This document shows, in pieces, positions 23,768 through 27,956 of a DNA stretch of 27,956 nucleotides. The position numbers were made by a program, and so were the translations under genes. The notes under the pieces are model-generated. The model was given only the letters and a program-made list of their open reading frames with translations, made no database searches and was not told where the DNA came from. The DNA is from a virus: positions 1-27,956 of IMG/VR virus record IMGVR_UViG_3300046660_000797; one strand, written 5' to 3'. Numbering within the stretch: the first letter of the stretch is position 1; every line of letters starts with the position of its first letter.

Positions 23768-24049
23768 TTACTTGTCCTGCTTGTAGCTCTCATATCCGCA
23801 ACTCTTGCAGCTGTAGTAGTGCCGCTGCACGCCCATGCGGCCGAACATCGGGTCATCTTCGGACCTATCCAAACTGTAAGCGAGCCCATGGCATTTCGGG
23901 CACTCATCTGCGCCTGGAGTCCGGCGCCCGGACGCTTCCAACATCTCAACCCGACGCCGCAATGCCTCAATTTCTGCCGGCATGGCATTCAGCTTTTTCC
24001 AAACCGGTATTTGTTCTAACAGCTTAACTAAATCGGAGATCGAAAACAT
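23768..24049 (-). CDS. Zinc-ribbon protein with coiled-coil, encoded against the pL operon
   Basis: This 93-residue protein starts MFSISDLVKLLEQIPVW, has a heptad-like helix (about residues 22-40, PAEIEALRRRVEMLEA), and ends in a zinc ribbon with Cys-Pro-x-Cys and Cys-Lys-Ser-Cys pairs. GGGAAG lies about eight bases before the ATG, which overlaps the ATG of the plus-strand gene at 24048 by two bases. The stop is TAA. Its compact domain order and ribosome-binding site argue it is real even though it runs against the operon; a competing plus-strand frame at 23719-24027 has no plausible domain. It may be a moron expressed from its own promoter. Function unknown. Confidence 0.75.
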   Translation of the reverse strand: MFSISDLVKLLEQIPVWKKLNAMPAEIEALRRRVEMLEASGRRTPGADECPKCHGLAYSLDRSEDDPMFGRMGVQRHYYSCKSCGYESYKQDK

Positions 24050-24278
24050 GGAATCACTTCCCAAAATTGGACAGGTAGTGAGTATGCCCGATGGCGTTGC
24101 CGTCGCGCGAATTCATATGCAAAACATCGTGGTGAACCACGGCGAAAACGGCAGCAAATTTATCAACGTACAGGACGGCGACAACCTGGTTGTTTTCCTG
24201 CTCGACCGCAGCCAGTGCGATCACCTCGCTGATCTGCTGACCGACTTCAAACGTCCTGCAACCAACGATCGCGACTAA
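24048..24278 (+). CDS. Small conserved phage protein of unknown function
   Basis: This 76-residue protein begins MESLPKIGQVVSMPDG, with beta-strand-like segments (IHMQNIVVNH, NLVVFLLDRS) and a helical end (QCDHLADLLTDFK). CGGAGA lies nine bases upstream of the ATG. The C-terminus TDFKRPATNDRD matches the end of the 23198-23704 protein. The start codon overlaps the minus-strand zinc-ribbon gene's start codon by two bases, so each gene's ribosome-binding site is inside the other's coding region. It precedes the ParB-like gene by 16 bases. Confidence 0.7.
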   Translation: MESLPKIGQVVSMPDGVAVARIHMQNIVVNHGENGSKFINVQDGDNLVVFLLDRSQCDHLADLLTDFKRPATNDRD

Positions 24279-24294
24279 CTGAAAGGCCTGCGCC

Positions 24295-26403
24295 ATGAGC
24301 AAACTTGTTGTCCTTCCCCCGCCGGTTGTTCCCGTCCCCGCTGACCAGGTGATCGTTGTCGATGAACTTGTCACGGAGGGCTACCGCGACATTCCGCTGC
24401 ACCTGGTCCGTATTTCGTACACGAACCGCACCCGCTTCAACGCGGAGGCGCTGCAGCAGTTGGCGGATAACATCGCCGAGGTAGGCATCCTCCAGCCGAT
24501 CCTGATGCGTCCGGTCACACCCACAGCCGAAGCACCCCAGATCCTGGAAGTTGTCGCAGGCGAACGCCGCTTCCGCGCGGCCGTGATGGCCGGTCTGTTT
24601 AAGGCACCGTCCAGCATCAAGCATCTGTCCGACAAACAAGCGGCCGAAATCCAGCTGCTAGAGAACATCCAGCGCGAGAACCCGCACCCACTGGAGGAGG
24701 CCATCGGCTTTGAGCAGCTTATGCTCAAACACGGCTACAACGCCGACCAGCTGGCCGCCAAGGTCAAACAGAGCCGGTCCTACGTGTATGCGCGCCTGAA
24801 ACTGTGCGCACTGTCGCTGCGCGCCCGCGAACTGTTCCTGGACGACATTCAGCGCTTCTCCGCATCGACCGCACTGCTGATCGCACGCATCCCGACTCCC
24901 GGACTGCAGGACAAGGCGCTGAGCGAGATCATGGCCCCGCAATACAATGGCGAGCCAATGTCCGTTCGCTTGGCCGCCCAGCACATCGCCAATCGCTACA
25001 CGCTGAATCTGGAAGCAGCACCATTCGATACCAAGGATGCAAAGCTGCTGGCCGGTGCCGACAATTGCCTGAAGTGCCCCAAGCGCACCGGCAACCAGCC
25101 GGAGATTTACGCCGACGCGAAAAGTGCAGACGTCTGCACCGATCCCGATTGCTTCGCGGAGAAGAAGGCCGCGCACTATCAGCGCATCATCGTTATCGCC
25201 AACAAAAAGCGCATCCCGGTATTGGAAGGCGAGGAAGCCGACGACGCCACGCCGAACAACTGGAGCCGCGACGAAGAATTCGTAACCGAAGATCACCACC
25301 TAAGCGCCTTTGACCGCGTGGCACCAACAACCGGGATGTCAGGCCCGATCAAGAAGCACCTCGCGAGCGAACTCCTGCCAGCGCCTGTCAAATACCTCAA
25401 GAACGAGGACGGCAGCGTCGATGCGCTCTATCGCCGTGAGGATATCCAGGCTGCACTGGAGAAAGCCGGCGCCTGCGAGACGGAACAAGCACGTACCACG
25501 CGCCTGGGCGACGAAGCCGCCGACCCATCCAAGGCCGCAAAGCAGACCAAGCAGCAGGAGGCGGCGGCCAAACAGGCCCAAGAACGCGAGGAGCGTCAGC
25601 GCCGTTGCGAGGCTATTACGCAAGAGCGAGTTATCCGTTATCGCAAGCTGCGGGCTCGCGCCGCCGCCGGTCTTACCCTGCCAATGCTGCGCGAACTGAC
25701 CAAGGCACTGGTGCTGGATAGCCATGACCATAGTCTGCCCGACGACCTGATCGGTGATCTGTACCCATTCCAGGAACGCAGCGATGCCGCATTGTGCGCC
25801 CACATTGACCTGGCTGATATGGCGACCGTCCAGTTGCTGCTCATGGACCTGATCGTCGGCGAGAACCTCAGCATGTCCACCTGGGACCTCGATGACGATC
25901 CAAGCCCGACGGCGCTGGCAATGCTGGCAATGGCTAAGACAGAAGGCATCGATGTCACGCCTGCCGATCTAGCCATCGCTAACATCGATATTGAGACCCT
26001 GCAGTACCCGGACGACGTCCGCGAGACCATCTCCGCCAATATCGAACACCTGGCGGCCGTCTGCGCTCACATCATCGACAAGGCCCCATACCATCTGGGT
26101 AACGTTGAAGCTGCCGCTAACAGCCTGGGCTACGCCTATGGTAGTGGCGGCTGGTACAAACAGGCTGCCCAGGTCGAAGAGACTGCAGCGACAGCCGATG
26201 ATGCCGCTGCAACGCACATGGATCAGTCCGAACCGATGCCGGCTCCAACCCGCACGAAGCTCAGCCTGAAGAAAAAGAACGATGCGCAGCCTGATGCAGC
26301 GGCAGGCCCCGTCGTCCGAGTGAAGAAGGACCGCGCAGCCCAAGCGGCCGCCGCCCTGACGCCAGCGGCGGCCTGGCCGTTCCCAACCCAACACCGGTCT
26401 TGA
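24295..26403 (+). CDS. ParB/RepB/Spo0J-family protein, no ParA partner
   Basis: This 702-residue protein has the ParB N-terminal domain with GERRFRA (89-95, the CTP-binding box), ENIQREN (123-129) and an HTH (about 150-170, DQLAAKVKQSRSYVYARLKL). A Cys cluster (Cys258-x2-Cys261, then Cys281 and Cys286) could bind zinc. Long acidic and Lys/Ala-rich regions follow, with a charged coiled segment near 425-460 and a basic C-terminus (KLSLKKK). No ParA gene is in the window, so it may be a regulator or DNA-organising protein rather than a partition factor. AAAGG precedes the ATG by about eight bases. A copy of the 16-bp palindrome encodes residues 277-282 in the Cys cluster. Confidence 0.85.
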   Translation: MSKLVVLPPPVVPVPADQVIVVDELVTEGYRDIPLHLVRISYTNRTRFNAEALQQLADNIAEVGILQPILMRPVTPTAEAPQILEVVAGERRFRAAVMAGLFKAPSSIKHLSDKQAAEIQLLENIQRENPHPLEEAIGFEQLMLKHGYNADQLAAKVKQSRSYVYARLKLCALSLRARELFLDDIQRFSASTALLIARIPTPGLQDKALSEIMAPQYNGEPMSVRLAAQHIANRYTLNLEAAPFDTKDAKLLAGADNCLKCPKRTGNQPEIYADAKSADVCTDPDCFAEKKAAHYQRIIVIANKKRIPVLEGEEADDATPNNWSRDEEFVTEDHHLSAFDRVAPTTGMSGPIKKHLASELLPAPVKYLKNEDGSVDALYRREDIQAALEKAGACETEQARTTRLGDEAADPSKAAKQTKQQEAAAKQAQEREERQRRCEAITQERVIRYRKLRARAAAGLTLPMLRELTKALVLDSHDHSLPDDLIGDLYPFQERSDAALCAHIDLADMATVQLLLMDLIVGENLSMSTWDLDDDPSPTALAMLAMAKTEGIDVTPADLAIANIDIETLQYPDDVRETISANIEHLAAVCAHIIDKAPYHLGNVEAAANSLGYAYGSGGWYKQAAQVEETAATADDAAATHMDQSEPMPAPTRTKLSLKKKNDAQPDAAAGPVVRVKKDRAAQAAAALTPAAAWPFPTQHRS
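25124..25139. repeat. 16-bp palindrome GTGCAGACGTCTGCAC (copy in parB-like gene)
   Basis: This is an exact copy of the repeated palindrome. It is read in a different frame from the other coding copies (S-A-D-V-C-T). Confidence 0.9.
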
Positions 26404-26405
26404 CC

Positions 26406-26492
26406 ATGGACGAAGGCTTTCTCATTGACCTATTCATGGCAGCAATCCTTGCCGCCGGCAGCGCCTTTGTGGTGCTGCAGGTGACCACCTGA
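26406..26492 (+). CDS. Tiny single-helix membrane peptide
   Basis: This 28-residue open frame, MDEGFLIDLFMAAILAAGSA to VVLQVTT, starts two bases after the parB-like stop. It has an acidic N-terminus and a hydrophobic helix (about residues 5-25) long enough to span a membrane. No good ribosome-binding site is visible; translational coupling to the ParB-like gene is possible. Small membrane peptides occur in phage accessory operons, but this could also be chance. Confidence 0.4.
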   Translation: MDEGFLIDLFMAAILAAGSAFVVLQVTT

Positions 26493-26518
26493 CACGACCG
26501 ACCAGACCAGCTATTACT

Positions 26519-26971
26519 ATGAACGCATTTAACAACCACACGATGACCACGCCGCCGGCATCGCGCCTGCAGGCAAGCCAGATCATTGGCAGTCTGGCGG
26601 CCGAATTGCAGGTAGCAGGCGAGATCCTGACGACGCTGCGCTTTTACGGCACCCTGCCCCAGCTGCTCCACGCCAAAATCGACCTACAGCAGCGCGGCAT
26701 CATCGATGAGCACCTGCTGCGCGCCCCTGAACGTCAGGCAGTGCTCAGCCTGTCCGCGCAGTACCTCGCTCGGCACCGCAACACGATCGAGAATAGCCCT
26801 CGTGCTGGAGCATCTCGCGACCTGGTAAGGCGTCTGCGCACGGTCGCCGGACAGCACACCATCAAGCCTCCCGCCATCGACCTTGAGGCGGCCGACCACA
26901 TCGAAAAGCTTGAAGCAGAACTCACAACCCTCCGCACTGACCGGACGGCCACAATTAAACCGAACGCTTAA
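26519..26971 (+). CDS. Hypothetical phage protein, mainly helical
   Basis: This 150-residue protein has a helical middle (ASQIIGSLAAELQVAGEILT and LLRAPERQAVLSLSAQYLARH) and a C-terminal coiled-coil-like helix (EAADHIEKLEAELTTLRTDR). No strong ribosome-binding site precedes the ATG; an ATG at codon 9 (26543, MTTPPAS) is an alternative. It lies after the ParB-like gene and before the small winged-helix gene, all on the same strand. I do not recognise the family. Confidence 0.6.
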   Translation: MNAFNNHTMTTPPASRLQASQIIGSLAAELQVAGEILTTLRFYGTLPQLLHAKIDLQQRGIIDEHLLRAPERQAVLSLSAQYLARHRNTIENSPRAGASRDLVRRLRTVAGQHTIKPPAIDLEAADHIEKLEAELTTLRTDRTATIKPNA

Positions 26972-26986
26972 CGGGTAGGAAAGAGA

Positions 26987-27199
26987 ATGAAAGCTTCTAT
27001 GTTCCTAGCATTAAAATACGATCGCATGTTCCTGCGCTTGGACGAGATCTGCGCAGAGATTGACATCTCTGTTGGAACCGCACGCAACAAGATGAGCGCC
27101 GGCACGTTCCCCATTCCTACGCGCAAATCTGGCAAGCATGTTATCGCCGACGTCCGTGACGTCGGCAAATATCTCGACGACTGCCGCGCAACTCACTGA
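26987..27199 (+). CDS. Small winged-helix DNA-binding protein (PrtN/AlpA-excisionase-like)
   Basis: This 70-residue protein, with LDEICAEIDISVGTARNKMS as a likely helix-turn-helix and RKSGKHVIADVRDVGKYLDD as wing and last helix, resembles both the pyocin activator PrtN and AlpA/MerR-type small regulators or excisionases. AGGAAAGAGA precedes the ATG. It is the last gene of the pL operon and the one nearest the likely attachment end of the prophage, where excisionases usually sit; the integrase is not in the window. The choice between activator and excisionase is open. Confidence 0.65.
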   Translation: MKASMFLALKYDRMFLRLDEICAEIDISVGTARNKMSAGTFPIPTRKSGKHVIADVRDVGKYLDDCRATH

Positions 27200-27218
27200 A
27201 CCCGCCCAACTGCACTCC

Positions 27219-27245
27219 GCCCAGGCATTACACTACGACCTGGGC
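27219..27245. terminator. Possible bidirectional terminator hairpin between convergent genes
   Basis: The inverted repeat GCCCAGG (27219-27225) and CCTGGGC (27239-27245), with a 13-base loop, lies where the pL operon meets the minus-strand PLD-like gene and overlaps that gene's last codons. Neither side has a good T-run, so termination would be weak. Confidence 0.3.
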
Positions 27246-27956
27246 AGCTTTCCAGATGGGCTCATACGCCTGAACCTTCATTGCGGCAAGCTCATCATTG
27301 ACTCGAACAATGCTGGCGGGAGCGCGGGCGGCAAAAGCATTCAGCGACTGGGTCAAGCTCCACACCTCTTTCTGATCGATAATCAGCAATCGATCGTGGA
27401 GTGCTTTAGCAGGCGCCAATCGTACTTCTAAACGCCATGCTGCACCATACTGCTGCACCCATGCGGCGGCAGCGGGATTCAGCGTCGCCTTGTGATGCTT
27501 CGCGTCGGCAAGGATCTGCACGACTACCCCCTTCCGCGCCTGAAGGGCATACTGCGTTAGCACTTTCTCATCTGCATAGGGATCAACGATTAGAAGCGAG
27601 ACCTTGGCCGCGCCCATGACTTTACCAACCTGGGCAAAGGCATCAAAGGCGCCGCCAGCTGGGATGAATGCCCCAGCGCTGCTGGCAGGCGCTGCTAACT
27701 CAGCATGCGCGAAGTGACGGTGGAGAATCGAGACAATGGTCGACGCGTGAATGCGCCGAAGAGGCCTGGTGAAAAGGCTTTGAGCGGCCGTGTTCATCTG
27801 CGCGCCGTCCACCACACTCGGGCCTTGGGCAACAAGCGCACTGGCGCGGCCAAGCCATCGGTGAACATCATCGGATGGCTCGCAGTTTTCCAGGTCCGGC
27901 ATGCTTTCAATCAGTTGGCCAAGCTGGACGTACAGTGCTTCTGGAGTAATAGGCAT
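27228..27956 (-). CDS. Phospholipase D-fold protein (accessory gene)
   Basis: This 242-residue protein ends with a PLD-like domain (about residues 95-220): IVDPYADE (123-130) and one HxKx4D-type motif in variant form, His187-x-Arg189-x4-Asp194 (HDRLLIID), followed by WSLTQSLN. Arg in place of the usual Lys and only one copy of the motif mean activity would need dimerisation or may be lost. The N-terminal 80 residues are helical and not recognised. The ATG is at the extreme window edge, so a longer start outside cannot be excluded. It is convergent with the pL operon and outside the phage's core genes, so it may be a lysogenic-conversion or defence gene, or host DNA. That role is speculation. 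Confidence 0.7.
   Translation of the reverse strand: MPITPEALYVQLGQLIESMPDLENCEPSDDVHRWLGRASALVAQGPSVVDGAQMNTAAQSLFTRPLRRIHASTIVSILHRHFAHAELAAPASSAGAFIPAGGAFDAFAQVGKVMGAAKVSLLIVDPYADEKVLTQYALQARKGVVVQILADAKHHKATLNPAAAAWVQQYGAAWRLEVRLAPAKALHDRLLIIDQKEVWSLTQSLNAFAARAPASIVRVNDELAAMKVQAYEPIWKAAQVVV

Noticed and set aside
23719-24027. Plus-strand 102-residue frame opposite the zinc-ribbon gene
   Set aside because: The minus-strand reading has a ribosome-binding site, coiled-coil and paired Cys motifs; the plus frame only mirrors it.
24658-25299. Minus-strand 213-residue frame inside the ParB-like gene
   Set aside because: It is antisense to the conserved ParB HTH and Cys region and has a shadow-like composition.

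Overview
This window is almost entirely a lambda-like, long-tailed (siphovirus-type) temperate prophage. The DNA is visibly GC-rich. The protein families (protease-capsid fusion, YdaS/Cro plus CP76-type CII-like regulator, S24 repressor, TOPRIM-helicase primase, orphan ParB) suggest a Burkholderiales host, perhaps Oxalobacteraceae such as Massilia, Janthinobacterium or Duganella. The host assignment is inference. No integrase, attachment site, lysis gene, tRNA or CRISPR array is visible, so both prophage ends lie outside the window.

Reading from the immunity region outward: an S24-type CI repressor (+, 21869-22612) sits between two divergently firing early promoters. Promoter pR fires leftward into a YdaS/Cro-like gene, a CP76/CII-like regulator, a small unknown gene, and a 913-residue TOPRIM plus superfamily-3 helicase primase. 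Immediately after the primase comes a 260-bp array of 9-bp iterons and inverted repeats that looks like the replication origin. A Q-like late regulator follows, then three intrinsic terminators. The late operon continues on the minus strand to the window's left edge: a gpZ-like protein, small and large terminase, gpW, portal, prohead protease/capsid fusion, DUF2190 decoration protein, head-tail joiner, gpU-like terminator, tail tube, gpG and gpG-T tail chaperones made by -1 frameshifting, a 1955-residue tape measure, and a partial post-tape-measure tail protein.

Promoter pL fires rightward into an accessory operon (22773-27199) of small conserved-hypothetical phage genes, an orphan ParB-like protein with a Cys cluster, a tiny membrane peptide and a small winged-helix (PrtN/AlpA-like) protein. 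One zinc-ribbon gene lies on the opposite strand inside this operon, and its start codon overlaps its neighbour's start codon. A phospholipase-D-fold protein (minus strand) is at the right edge.

The most noteworthy signals are: (1) the iteron origin; (2) matching OR/OL operator sets, with an operator in the spacer of each early promoter and an apparently leaderless cro-like mRNA; (3) the AAATTTC slippery heptamer at the G/T junction; (4) a 16-bp palindrome repeated at five separated places; (5) intrinsic terminators inside the late operon; (6) an internal ribosome-binding site and start inside the protease-capsid fusion; and (7) divergent genes whose ATGs overlap by two bases.
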